Shown: positions 1 through 8,026 of the stretch, one piece after another | Numbering within the stretch: the first letter of the stretch is position 1 | How the letters are laid out: each line of letters begins with the position of its first letter | Assembly (NCBI GenBank): GCA_964242925.1 | Contig: CAXTBW010000006.1 | Location: 4,456 to 68,455, forward strand | Source: LMUY01 sp964242925 | Lineage (GTDB): Bacteria > Pseudomonadota > Alphaproteobacteria > Acetobacterales > Acetobacteraceae | Direction of reading: 5' to 3' | DNA length: 64,000 nt | The notes under the pieces: generated by a model | Database searches by the model: none | What the model was told of the DNA's origin: nothing | The model's input: the letters and a program-made list of their open reading frames with translations, nothing else | Translations under genes and position numbers: made by a program

Positions 1-1
1 G

Positions 2-1300
2 CGATCGGAACTGACGCTCGAGCACCTCGCGGTCACCGGGTCGATCCCGGCAGGGTTGCACGGACGCTACCTGAAGATGGGCGCCAACCCGGTCGATCCC
101 GCCGCGGCCGGGCATCACTGGTTCCTTGGCGACGGCATGGTGCACGGCATCGCCCTCCAGGACGGCCGGGCGCTGTGGTACCGCAACCGCTGGATACGCT
201 CGAACCTCGCGGCGGCTGTCCTCGGACGGCCCGCGGCGCCCGGCCCGCGCAGGGGCCGCAACGACACCGTCAACACCAACGTCGTGAGCTTTGGCGGCCG
301 CGCCTTCGCCCTGGTGGAGGCGGGCAGCTTCCCGGTCGAGCTCTCCGACACGCTGGACGACCAACGCTACAACCCGTTCGACGGCACGCTCGGCGGCTCC
401 TTCACCGGGCACCCGCACCGCGACCCGCTCACCGGCGAGCACCATGCGATCGCCTATGACGGCGGCGTGTGGGATGCCGTCCGCCACGTCGTCGTCTCGG
501 CGGCGGGGAACGTGGTCCGCGACGTGCCGATCACCGTGCAGCATGGCCCGTGCATCCACGATTGCGCCATCACCGCGCGGTTCGTCGTCGTGCTCGATCT
601 GCCCGTCACCTTCTCGATGCGCGCCGTGCTCGGCGGCCATCTGTTCCCGTACCGCTGGAACCCGGCGCACCGTCCGCGCGTCGGCCTGCTGCCGCGGGAT
701 GGCGCGGCCGATATCATCTGGTGCGACGTCGAGCCGTGCTTCGTGTTCCACGTCGCGAACGCCTTCGACGGCGCCGATGGCGAGGTGATCCTGGACGTCA
801 TCGCCTACGACACGATGTTCGCCTCGGGAGGCAGCGGCCTGGATGCGCTGGGCCGGTTCGAGCGCTGGACGGTGAGCCCGCAGGCGCGCCGCGTCGACCG
901 GCGCGTGATCGACGCGACGCCGCAGGAGTTCCCCCGCATCGACGAGCGCCGTTTCGGCCAGGCCTACCGCTACGCCTACGCCGTCTGCGTCCCGCCGGAC
1001 GGCAACCCGCAACTCACCGGGGCCACCCGGCTGTACAAGCATGACCTCGAGACCGGGTCCCGCCTGGTGCACGAGTTCGGCGACGATCACCTGCCCGGCG
1101 AGTTCGTGTTCGTCCCGGCCGCGGCTGGCGCAGAGGAGGACGAAGGCTGGCTGCTCGGACTGGTGATCAATGTGGCGGACGAAACGACCGACCTCGTGAT
1201 CCTCGATGCGCGCGCCTTCGAAGCGGCCCCGGTCGCCACTGTCCGGCTACCGCACAGGATACCGCCGGGCTTCCATGGCAACTGGTTCCCGGATCCGTAG
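2..1300 (+). CDS. Carotenoid oxygenase (RPE65/CCD family), 5' end outside window
   Basis: Non-haem iron dioxygenase that cleaves a polyene or stilbene-type double bond. The frame is open from base 2, and the residues before the first internal TTG (base 56) already match the family N-terminus (IPAGLHGRYLKMGANP), so the gene begins outside the window. All four expected iron-binding histidine regions are visible: GHPHRDP, IHDCAIT, VFHVANAF and the C-terminal FHGNWF. About 433 codons are present against a usual 460-500, so little is missing. It converges on the MFS gene with an 8-base gap. The substrate (carotenoid, apocarotenal or lignostilbene) cannot be told from sequence. Confidence 0.9.
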   Translation, partial: RSELTLEHLAVTGSIPAGLHGRYLKMGANPVDPAAAGHHWFLGDGMVHGIALQDGRALWYRNRWIRSNLAAAVLGRPAAPGPRRGRNDTVNTNVVSFGGRAFALVEAGSFPVELSDTLDDQRYNPFDGTLGGSFTGHPHRDPLTGEHHAIAYDGGVWDAVRHVVVSAAGNVVRDVPITVQHGPCIHDCAITARFVVVLDLPVTFSMRAVLGGHLFPYRWNPAHRPRVGLLPRDGAADIIWCDVEPCFVFHVANAFDGADGEVILDVIAYDTMFASGGSGLDALGRFERWTVSPQARRVDRRVIDATPQEFPRIDERRFGQAYRYAYAVCVPPDGNPQLTGATRLYKHDLETGSRLVHEFGDDHLPGEFVFVPAAAGAEEDEGWLLGLVINVADETTDLVILDARAFEAAPVATVRLPHRIPPGFHGNWFPDP

Positions 1301-1308
1301 GCGACCTG

Positions 1309-2583
1309 CTAAACGCGGGCGGCATAGGCTCTGGATGGCACGAGCGCCGGCGCCTTGACGAACACCGCCACGCAAAGCGCCCCGAGAACCGCGATCGCGC
1401 CCGTCAAGACGAACGCGCCAGTGAAGCCGCCGGACCATTGCACGATGTAGCCGGTCACCGTAGGGGCCACGATGCCGGCGCAATTCGCGATCATGTGGAC
1501 GAAGCCGCTGACCCCGCCGACGCGACCCGGTTCCACCGTATCGAGGATTATCGCCCAATAAGTGCTTGCGGTCAGGTACATGAAGAACACCGCCGTCGCC
1601 ATCAGGGCCACGACGCCCGCCACCGTGGTGACAAGCCCGGCGAGCGCCACGCAGATCGCTGCGACGATCAGGCTGCTGACCAGGACCAACTTGCGGGAGA
1701 ACAGGGCGCGACCCGTTCGGCGATAAACGTAGTCGCAAACGAAGCCACCGGATGCCAGCCCCAGAAATCCGACGAGCCAGGGAATGACGCTCACCACTCC
1801 CATCCGCTGGACGGTCAGATGCTGGGCCATGGTCAGGTAGCTCGGAAACCATGACAGGAAGAAATATAGTATGTAGGCATATCCGAAGAAGGCGAAAGCT
1901 GTCGCCAGGATAGCCGGCCGGCGAAGCAGCTCACCGAGGGTCTTCGTCGCCGCCGGCGAGACTGCGCCCGGCGGCTCGATCAGCTCTACTCGCTCCGCCT
2001 CCGTCAGTCTGCCGTGCTGCGCTGGCCGGTCGGTCGCCATGAGGACCCACGCCACGGTCCAAACCAGCCCGAGCGCGGCGACCGCCACGAACGCCACGCG
2101 CCAGCTGTAGCTTACGGCGATGAAGCCGACGAGCGGCCCGGCCAGAGCGGCGCCGAGCGGCTGACCTGCGTTCGCCAGCCCGACCGCGCTCGCCTGCTCG
2201 CGCCGGGGAAACCAGTTGCTGACGAACTTATTGGCTGTGGAACTGAACGGCCCCTCTCCCATGCCGAAGATCACGCGGACGACGAGCAGGGAACCGAGAC
2301 TGAACACCGCCGCGGTCAGGCCGCAGAATACCGACCAGACCGTCATGGCCAGCGTGAAGACGTTCTTCGCGCCGATCTTGTCGGAGGCCCAGCCGCCCAC
2401 GAAGCAGAACGCGGCGTAACCGATGAAGAAGCTGCTGAACACGATCCCGAGCTGGGCCGGGTCGAGGTTCAGGTCTTTCGAAAGCAGGGGCGCGGCGATC
2501 GAGAGCGCGGCGCGATCCAGGTAGCTGATGCCCCCGCCCACGAATAGCAGACCGACCATGAGCCAACGCAGGCGGTGAAACAT
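1309..2583 (-). CDS. MFS transporter, anion:cation symporter (ACS)-like
   Basis: A 424-residue inner-membrane secondary transporter with about 12 hydrophobic segments. The N-terminal MFS signature (YLDRAALSIAAPLL, then GGWASDKIGAKN) resembles the ACS branch, which moves sugar acids and other organic anions with protons. The loop after TM4 (GMGEGPFSSTANKFVSNWFP) is also typical of that branch. It lies 88 bases downstream of the PhyH dioxygenase on the same strand, so the two are probably co-transcribed and the transported compound may be the oxygenase substrate or product (inference). Confidence 0.85.
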   Translation of the reverse strand: MFHRLRWLMVGLLFVGGGISYLDRAALSIAAPLLSKDLNLDPAQLGIVFSSFFIGYAAFCFVGGWASDKIGAKNVFTLAMTVWSVFCGLTAAVFSLGSLLVVRVIFGMGEGPFSSTANKFVSNWFPRREQASAVGLANAGQPLGAALAGPLVGFIAVSYSWRVAFVAVAALGLVWTVAWVLMATDRPAQHGRLTEAERVELIEPPGAVSPAATKTLGELLRRPAILATAFAFFGYAYILYFFLSWFPSYLTMAQHLTVQRMGVVSVIPWLVGFLGLASGGFVCDYVYRRTGRALFSRKLVLVSSLIVAAICVALAGLVTTVAGVVALMATAVFFMYLTASTYWAIILDTVEPGRVGGVSGFVHMIANCAGIVAPTVTGYIVQWSGGFTGAFVLTGAIAVLGALCVAVFVKAPALVPSRAYAARV

Positions 2584-2671
2584 GCTGCTCTCTCCCGGCG
2601 CCGGCCTTGTGTCCGACCAGTCGCTGTCTCAGGCGTTTGCGTTCCCGTTATCGCCGGGGCGGCACGTCAGC

Positions 2672-3499
2672 TCAGGCCGCCGCCGTCCGGCCGGTGCCGC
2701 CCATCAGGATCTCCTGGTGCGCTCCCGTTATCTTGGCGTGGAAGGCGCGGGCCGATGGTGAGAAATCCCGATCGGGCCGCTGTTCGGGATGGAAATTGTG
2801 GAACTCGTCGACGCCGCGCACGAGCGTGGCGCTGTCATGCGATCCGACGACCTGGCGGACATATGTGGGCAAATAACGAATGGCGAAGCCGATGCGGCGG
2901 TGGTCCGAGGGATTGGGATCCGAACCATGTATCAGGCGGACGTGATGCAGCGACATCTCACCGGCCTGCAGCACGAGCGTGTGGGCCTTCGAGGCATCGA
3001 CGTCGACCTCGATCTCCTGTCCGCGGCTGAGCAGATTGCCCTCGGCGAACGTGTCGCGATGCGGCGCCTGCTCCATGGTGTGCGTGTCGGGCATGACGCG
3101 CATCGCGCCATTCGCCACCGTGCTGTCGGATAGCGCGACCCAGGCGGTGACGATATCGGCCGGGTCCAGCCCCCAATAGGTCGAGTCCTGATGCCACGAC
3201 ACGAAGCCCGGATTGCGCGCGTCCTTGATGAAGAAGCTGCTGCCCCACACGAGGAGGTTGGGGCCGAGGATGTCTTCCACCGCGTCCAGTATGGCCGGGT
3301 GGCGGACCATGTCGTCCAGCCAAGTGAACAGGAGGTGGCTCTTGTGCCGCAACTGGCCGCTCAGCTTGCCGTGCTCGGCCTCGTGTTGCTCCAGGGCCTT
3401 GCGGGCGTGCGCCGCTTCCTCGGCCGACAGCGCCCGCACCGGCGCAAAGTAGCCATGATCATGGTAGAACTGCACGTCTTCCGCAGACAACTTCTTCAT
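2672..3499 (-). CDS. Phytanoyl-CoA dioxygenase (PhyH) family protein
   Basis: Fe(II)/2-oxoglutarate-dependent hydroxylase of 275 residues. The metal triad is visible: H103 and D105 in SWHQDSTYWG and the distal H191 in RLIHGSDPN. Arginines R201/R202, a plausible 2-oxoglutarate carboxylate anchor, follow at the expected spacing. The ATG start is preceded by a purine-rich stretch (GGAGGAC). Bacterial PhyH proteins hydroxylate varied small molecules, so the substrate is unknown. It is the first gene of a likely two-gene unit with the downstream ACS-type transporter. Confidence 0.85.
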   Translation of the reverse strand: MKKLSAEDVQFYHDHGYFAPVRALSAEEAAHARKALEQHEAEHGKLSGQLRHKSHLLFTWLDDMVRHPAILDAVEDILGPNLLVWGSSFFIKDARNPGFVSWHQDSTYWGLDPADIVTAWVALSDSTVANGAMRVMPDTHTMEQAPHRDTFAEGNLLSRGQEIEVDVDASKAHTLVLQAGEMSLHHVRLIHGSDPNPSDHRRIGFAIRYLPTYVRQVVGSHDSATLVRGVDEFHNFHPEQRPDRDFSPSARAFHAKITGAHQEILMGGTGRTAAA

Positions 3500-3624
3500 G
3501 GCGTCCTCCGGTGGAGCTCGCTTACGGGCGACCGTGCGGCTTCCTATTCACGAATATCAATGGAAAGCCGCCCTGAGTTGTTGTCAAGGCGAATCCGATT
3601 GAGCCGCGCCGTGGAAACCGACCC

Positions 3625-5055
3625 CTATTTCACCGCCGCCACCCGCAACGCGTTCGTGGTCCCCGCCTGGCCGAACGGCACCCCCGCCGCCACCACCACC
3701 TCGTCGCCCGGCGACGCAAACCCTTCCCCCCGCGCCGTTCGCGTCGCGCGGGCCACCGTGTCCGTCATCGTGTGCGTCTCCGGCACCACCACCGCGTGCA
3801 CGCCCCACACCACCGCCATCCGCCGCGCGGTCTGCTGCGCGGTCGTCAGGCCGAGCACCGGGCAGTCCGGGCGGGTGCGCGCGATGCGCAGGGCGGTGCT
3901 GCCGCTCATGGTGTAGGCGGCGATCGCCTTGGCATCGATCGTCTTGGCGATCTGCCTTGCGGCGTCGGCGATCGCGTCGGCCACGGTGTGCTCCGGCGCA
4001 GGGCGGCCGGTTTCGCACAACGCGCGCCAGCCGGGGTCGCGCTCCACGCGGTCGATGATGCGGTCCATCATGTTCACCGACTCGTATGGATACTGCCCGG
4101 CCGCCGTCTCCGCGCTCAGCATCACCGCGTCGGCGCCGTCGAACACGGCGGTGGCCACGTCGCTCGCCTCGGCGCGGGTGGGGGAGGGCGCGCTGATCAT
4201 GCTCTCCAGCATCTGCGTCGCCACCACCACGGGAAGGCCCCGCTGCCGGGCTTCGCGCACGATGCGCTTCTGCGCCAGCGGCACCTCCTCCGGCGGCAGC
4301 TCCACGCCCAGATCGCCGCGCGCCACCATCACGCAGTCCGACAGCGCCAGGATGCCCTCAAGGTTGTCCAGCGCCTGCGGCTTCTCCAGCTTGGTCATGA
4401 TCCAGGCGCGGCCGTCGGCGATGGCGCGCGCCTCGGCCACGTCCTCCGGCCGCTGCACGAAGGACAAGCCTATGTAGTCCACGCCATGGTCCAGCGCGAA
4501 CCGCAGGTCCTCGTGGTCCTTCTTCGTCAGCGCCGGGATGGGCAGCACCACGTCCGGCACGTTGACGCCCTTGCGGTCCGACAGGGGGCCGCCGTTGACC
4601 ACCTCGCACTCCAGGTGATCGTCCCGCTTGCGCGACACGCGCAGCCGCAGCTTGCCGTCGTCCAGCAGCAGGGTGGTGCCGATGCCGGCGGCGGCCATGA
4701 TCTCCGGATGCGGCAGTTGCACGCGGTTGATGTCGCCGGGCACGGGCGACAGATCGAGCCGGAACAGCCGCCCAGTTTGCAGCTGCACGCGCCCGGCCTG
4801 GAACTTGCCCACCCGCAGCTTAGGCCCCTGCACGTCGGCCAGGATGCCGATCGGGCGGCCGAACTTCGCCTCCATCGCGCGGATGTCGACGATGCGGGCG
4901 GCGTGGTCCTCGTGCATGCCGTGGCTGAAGTTGAGCCGGAACACGTCGGCGCCGCCCTGGAACAGGCGGGCCAGCATGTCCGGCGAACTGCTGGCCGGGC
5001 CGAGCGTGGCGACGATCTTCGTGCGCCGGCGTCGGCGCAGTTTGGCTTGGGCCAT
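3625..5055 (-). CDS. pyk: Pyruvate kinase
   Basis: Converts phosphoenolpyruvate and ADP to pyruvate and ATP. The 476-residue protein has the N-terminal RRRTKIVATLGPASS strand, the nucleotide/PEP-site segment KLEKPQALDNL, the MVARGDLGVELP motif and the PTRAEASDVA/DGADAVMLSAETA block. The ATG has a good ribosome site (GGAGG, about 7 bases upstream). It starts 14 bases after the glycerate kinase stop, giving a glycerate kinase-pyruvate kinase operon like the ttuD-ttuE arrangement known from tartrate catabolism, so it may be the catabolic rather than the housekeeping isozyme (inference). Confidence 0.95.
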   Translation of the reverse strand: MAQAKLRRRRRTKIVATLGPASSSPDMLARLFQGGADVFRLNFSHGMHEDHAARIVDIRAMEAKFGRPIGILADVQGPKLRVGKFQAGRVQLQTGRLFRLDLSPVPGDINRVQLPHPEIMAAAGIGTTLLLDDGKLRLRVSRKRDDHLECEVVNGGPLSDRKGVNVPDVVLPIPALTKKDHEDLRFALDHGVDYIGLSFVQRPEDVAEARAIADGRAWIMTKLEKPQALDNLEGILALSDCVMVARGDLGVELPPEEVPLAQKRIVREARQRGLPVVVATQMLESMISAPSPTRAEASDVATAVFDGADAVMLSAETAAGQYPYESVNMMDRIIDRVERDPGWRALCETGRPAPEHTVADAIADAARQIAKTIDAKAIAAYTMSGSTALRIARTRPDCPVLGLTTAQQTARRMAVVWGVHAVVVPETHTMTDTVARATRTARGEGFASPGDEVVVAAGVPFGQAGTTNALRVAAVK

Positions 5056-5069
5056 GGTCGGGCCTCCGG

Positions 5070-6350
5070 TCAGGTGATGAGGATGGCGCGCAGGTCGTTG
5101 ACGTTGGTGAGCGTCGGTCCCGTGCGGACCAGGTCCCGCACCGCGTCGAACAGGCTGTAGCTGTCATGCGCGTGCAGGCAGGCGACCGGGTCGATCCCAG
5201 CGGCGCGGGCGCGGGCCAGGGTGGTGGGGGTTACGAGCGCGCCGGCCGCGTCCTCGGTGCCGTCGATGCCGTCGGTGTCGCCGGCCAGCGCCCAGATGCC
5301 GGGCGCCTCGCGCAGCGCCACGGCCAGACCGAGCAGGAACTCGGTGTTGCGCCCGCCGCGTCCGGCGCCGCCCATTCCTTGATGGACTGACCCGATCGTG
5401 ACGGTGCCCTCGCCGCCGGACAACAGCACGCAGGGGGCGGGCAGGGGATGGCCGTGGTCGCGCACGCTGCGGGCGATCCCCGCCATGACAATGCCCATCT
5501 CGCGCCCTTCGCCCTCCAGCGCGTCGCCGAGGATCAGGGGGGCGGCGCCCGCTTCGCGCACGACGGCGGCGGCGGCGGCGAGCGCCATGGCCGGCGTGGC
5601 GATCAGGCGGAAGTCGACCGGGGCGGCGTCTGGCGGCAGGTTGTCGTCGCCGGCCAGCAGCGCGGCGGCGGCAGGGGGCAGCACCACGCCGTATTGGCGC
5701 ACCATCGCCCGCACCTCCGCGCGGCCGGGGGCGCCCGGCACGGTCGGGCCGGAGGCGATCACCGCCGGGTCGTCGCCGGGCACGTCGGAGATGGCGAGCG
5801 TCACGACCCTGGCCGGCGCCGCCGCCGCCGCCAGCCGGCCGCCCTTGATGCCGGACAGCTGCTTGCGAACTGCGTTCATCACCCCAATCGGCGCGCCGCA
5901 CGCCAGCAGCGACGCGTTCACCGCCTGCTTGTCGGCCAGGGTCAGCCCCGGCGCCGGCAGCGCCAGCAGCGCCGAGCCGCCGCCGGACATCAGCGCCAGC
6001 ACCAGGTCGTCCGGCCCTAGCCCGGCCACCGCGTCCATCAGCGCGCGCGCGCCAGCCTCGCTGGCCGCGTCCGGCACGGGGTGGGAGGCCTCCAAGACCG
6101 TAATGCGACGTGTCGGGACGGCGTGGCCGTAGCGGGTGACCACCACGCCCGTCAGGGGGACGTCGGGCCAAGCGGCCTCCAGCGCGGCGGCCATGGTGGC
6201 GGCGGATTTGCCCGCGCCGACCACCACGCAGCGCCCGGCCGGTCGCGGCGGCAAGTGCGCGGCCAGCACCGAGAACGGGTCCGCCGCGCGCACGGCCGCG
6301 TCGAACACCGCCCGCAGCATGTCGCGCGCCGCCTTGTCGTGCCATCCCAT
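5070..6350 (-). CDS. Glycerate 2-kinase, MOFRL family (TtuD/GckA-like)
   Basis: Predicted to phosphorylate D-glycerate to 2-phosphoglycerate. The roughly 426-residue protein has the N-terminal VVGAGKSAATMA loop, the SGGGSALLALPAPG motif, ISDVPGDDPAVIASGP, and the C-terminal MOFRL signature (SGGEGTVTI, then GRGGRNTEFLLGLA). The reading frame stays open far upstream to 8147, but homology begins at MGWHDKAARDML, so ATG 6350 is used; an in-frame GTG lies 9 bases further out. Older literature calls this family hydroxypyruvate reductase. It precedes the pyruvate kinase gene, feeding glycerate into lower glycolysis. Confidence 0.92.
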   Translation of the reverse strand: MGWHDKAARDMLRAVFDAAVRAADPFSVLAAHLPPRPAGRCVVVGAGKSAATMAAALEAAWPDVPLTGVVVTRYGHAVPTRRITVLEASHPVPDAASEAGARALMDAVAGLGPDDLVLALMSGGGSALLALPAPGLTLADKQAVNASLLACGAPIGVMNAVRKQLSGIKGGRLAAAAAPARVVTLAISDVPGDDPAVIASGPTVPGAPGRAEVRAMVRQYGVVLPPAAAALLAGDDNLPPDAAPVDFRLIATPAMALAAAAAVVREAGAAPLILGDALEGEGREMGIVMAGIARSVRDHGHPLPAPCVLLSGGEGTVTIGSVHQGMGGAGRGGRNTEFLLGLAVALREAPGIWALAGDTDGIDGTEDAAGALVTPTTLARARAAGIDPVACLHAHDSYSLFDAVRDLVRTGPTLTNVNDLRAILIT

Positions 6351-6437
6351 GCGCCGCACTATGGCGAAGGCCGTACCGGGCCGCCATATGAGTCGGGCCG
6401 AACCGACCGCCCTGCACGTTGGGATGGAGAAACCTTC

Positions 6438-6743
6438 ATGTTGCCGATCGACCCCACTACGACCACCGAGTTGGAAGCCGCCGCGTTCCGCCGCCTCGTC
6501 GAGCACCTGCGAGAGCGCAGCGACGTGCAGAACATCGACCTGATGAACCTGGCCGGGTTCTGCCGGAACTGCCTCAGCCGCTGGTATCGCGAGGCCGCCG
6601 AGTCGCGCGACGTGATCCTGACCGACCCCGAGGCGCGGCAAATCGTCTACGGCATGCCCTATAAGGAGTGGCAGGCGCAGCACCAGGCCCCCGCCAGCCC
6701 GGCGCAGCAGGCCGCGTTCGCGAGCGCACAGCCGCACGGCTAG
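6438..6743 (+). CDS. DUF1244 domain protein
   Basis: A 101-residue cytosolic protein of the DUF1244 (SMc04008-like) family, common in alpha- and gammaproteobacteria and without a settled function. The diagnostic segment NLAGFCRNCLSRWYREAA with its C-x-x-C pair and the following DPEARQIVYGMPYKEWQ are present. The ATG at 6438 is chosen because GGAGA lies 8 bases upstream and homology starts there; the frame runs open further upstream as antisense shadow of the glycerate kinase. It is divergent from the kinase and followed after three bases by an MFS gene. Confidence 0.88.
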   Translation: MLPIDPTTTTELEAAAFRRLVEHLRERSDVQNIDLMNLAGFCRNCLSRWYREAAESRDVILTDPEARQIVYGMPYKEWQAQHQAPASPAQQAAFASAQPHG

Positions 6744-6746
6744 CTC

Positions 6747-7955
6747 TTGACGCAAGCCGGGCCGATGCCGTGGCGCGCCGTGCTGTCGGCGATGGCGGCG
6801 CTGATGGTAGGCGTCGGGCTCGCGCGGTTCGCCTACGCCCCGTTGCTGCCGGCGGTGATCGCACAAGGCTGGTTCGCGCCGGGGGCGGCCGGCTACCTGG
6901 GCGCGGCCAACCTGCTGGGCTACCTGGCGGGCGCGCTCGCCGGCCGCCGGGTCGCGGCGGCGCTGGGGGCGCGGCGGGTGCTGCGCGGCGCAATGCTTGC
7001 CGCCGCCGTCTCGCTGGCTGCGTGCAGCGTGCCGATGCCGTTCGCCTGGTTCTTCGGCTGGCGTCTGCTGTCCGGCATTCTCGGTGGGATGCTGATGATC
7101 CTCGGGCCGTCGCTGGCCCTGTCGCATGTGCCGGCCGCCCGGCGCGGGCTGGCCGGCGGCGTCATCTTCACCGGGGTGGCCTGCGGCATCGCGGCGTCCG
7201 GCACGCTGGTTCCGCTGCTGATCCGCTGGGGGCTGACGCAGGCCTGGCTCGGCTTGGCCGCCGCGTGCTTGGCGCTCACGGCGGCCGCGTGGCGCGGCTG
7301 GCCAGCCTTGCTCCCGCCCGAACCGGCCAGCCCCGCCTTGGCGGCGCCCGGCAAGCCGGCAGGCCGGTTCGCGGCAGTCAGCGTCAGTTACGGGTTGTGC
7401 GCCGCCAGCATGGCCCCGCACATGGTGTTCCTGGTGGACTACGTTGCGCGCGGCCTGCACTGGGGGATGAACGCCGGCTCGCTCACCTGGGTGGTGTTCG
7501 GCATCGGCGCGCTGTGCGGCCCGATCGCGCTGGGCCGCCTCGCCGACCGTATCGGCGGAGAGTGGGCGATCAGGGTCGTGATCGCCATCGCCGCCGTCGC
7601 GCTGTTGGCGCTGTTGGCGCCCAGCCCGGCCTCCCTTGCCCTGTCCGCCCTGTTCGGCGGCGTCGTCGTGACCGGCATCACCACTGTGACGCTCGCCCGC
7701 GTCGGCGCCCGAGCCGGCGCCAGCACCGCGACGCGGCAGCGCGGCTGGACGCAGGCGACCGTCGCCTGGGCGGTCGGCCAGGCCGCTGGCACGTACGGCA
7801 TGGCGTGGCTGTTCGGGAGAACGGGCGGTTACTCCGCGATGTTCGCGGCAGCCCTCGCGGCCTTGGCGACTGCGGCGGTGGTCGAGGCGGTCGCCGCGTT
7901 GAAGCGCGGCGCCATCGCTTCGGAGCGCGTCGTCTCGCTGCAGGATGCACGTTGA
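6747..7955 (+). CDS. YbfB/YjiJ-family MFS transporter
   Basis: A 402-residue, 12-TM permease of the YbfB/YjiJ group. The N-terminus shows the family pattern GVGLARFAYAPLLPAVIAQGWF followed by AGYLGAANLLGYLAGAL. The natural substrate of this group is not established; exporter roles have been proposed for members. The start is either TTG 6747, three bases after the DUF1244 stop, or ATG 6765; neither has an obvious ribosome site, which fits translational coupling to DUF1244. Confidence 0.85.
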   Translation: MTQAGPMPWRAVLSAMAALMVGVGLARFAYAPLLPAVIAQGWFAPGAAGYLGAANLLGYLAGALAGRRVAAALGARRVLRGAMLAAAVSLAACSVPMPFAWFFGWRLLSGILGGMLMILGPSLALSHVPAARRGLAGGVIFTGVACGIAASGTLVPLLIRWGLTQAWLGLAAACLALTAAAWRGWPALLPPEPASPALAAPGKPAGRFAAVSVSYGLCAASMAPHMVFLVDYVARGLHWGMNAGSLTWVVFGIGALCGPIALGRLADRIGGEWAIRVVIAIAAVALLALLAPSPASLALSALFGGVVVTGITTVTLARVGARAGASTATRQRGWTQATVAWAVGQAAGTYGMAWLFGRTGGYSAMFAAALAALATAAVVEAVAALKRGAIASERVVSLQDAR

Positions 7956-8015
7956 CCGCCCGGCTTTAACCCCGCCGTAACCGCCCTGCGCCACCATGGC
8001 CGCAACCACGTCGGC

Positions 8016-8021
8016 AGGAGG
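8016..8021 (+). promoter_or_regulatory. Perfect Shine-Dalgarno (AGGAGG) implying a CTG start
   Basis: An exact AGGAGG is followed after five bases by CTG at 8027, in frame with the TPR-glycosyltransferase gene. No in-frame ATG, GTG or TTG lies between it and TTG 8165, which would cut into the first TPR helix. The nearest ATG (7996) is in another frame. Confidence 0.6.
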
Positions 8022-8026
8022 CTGAG

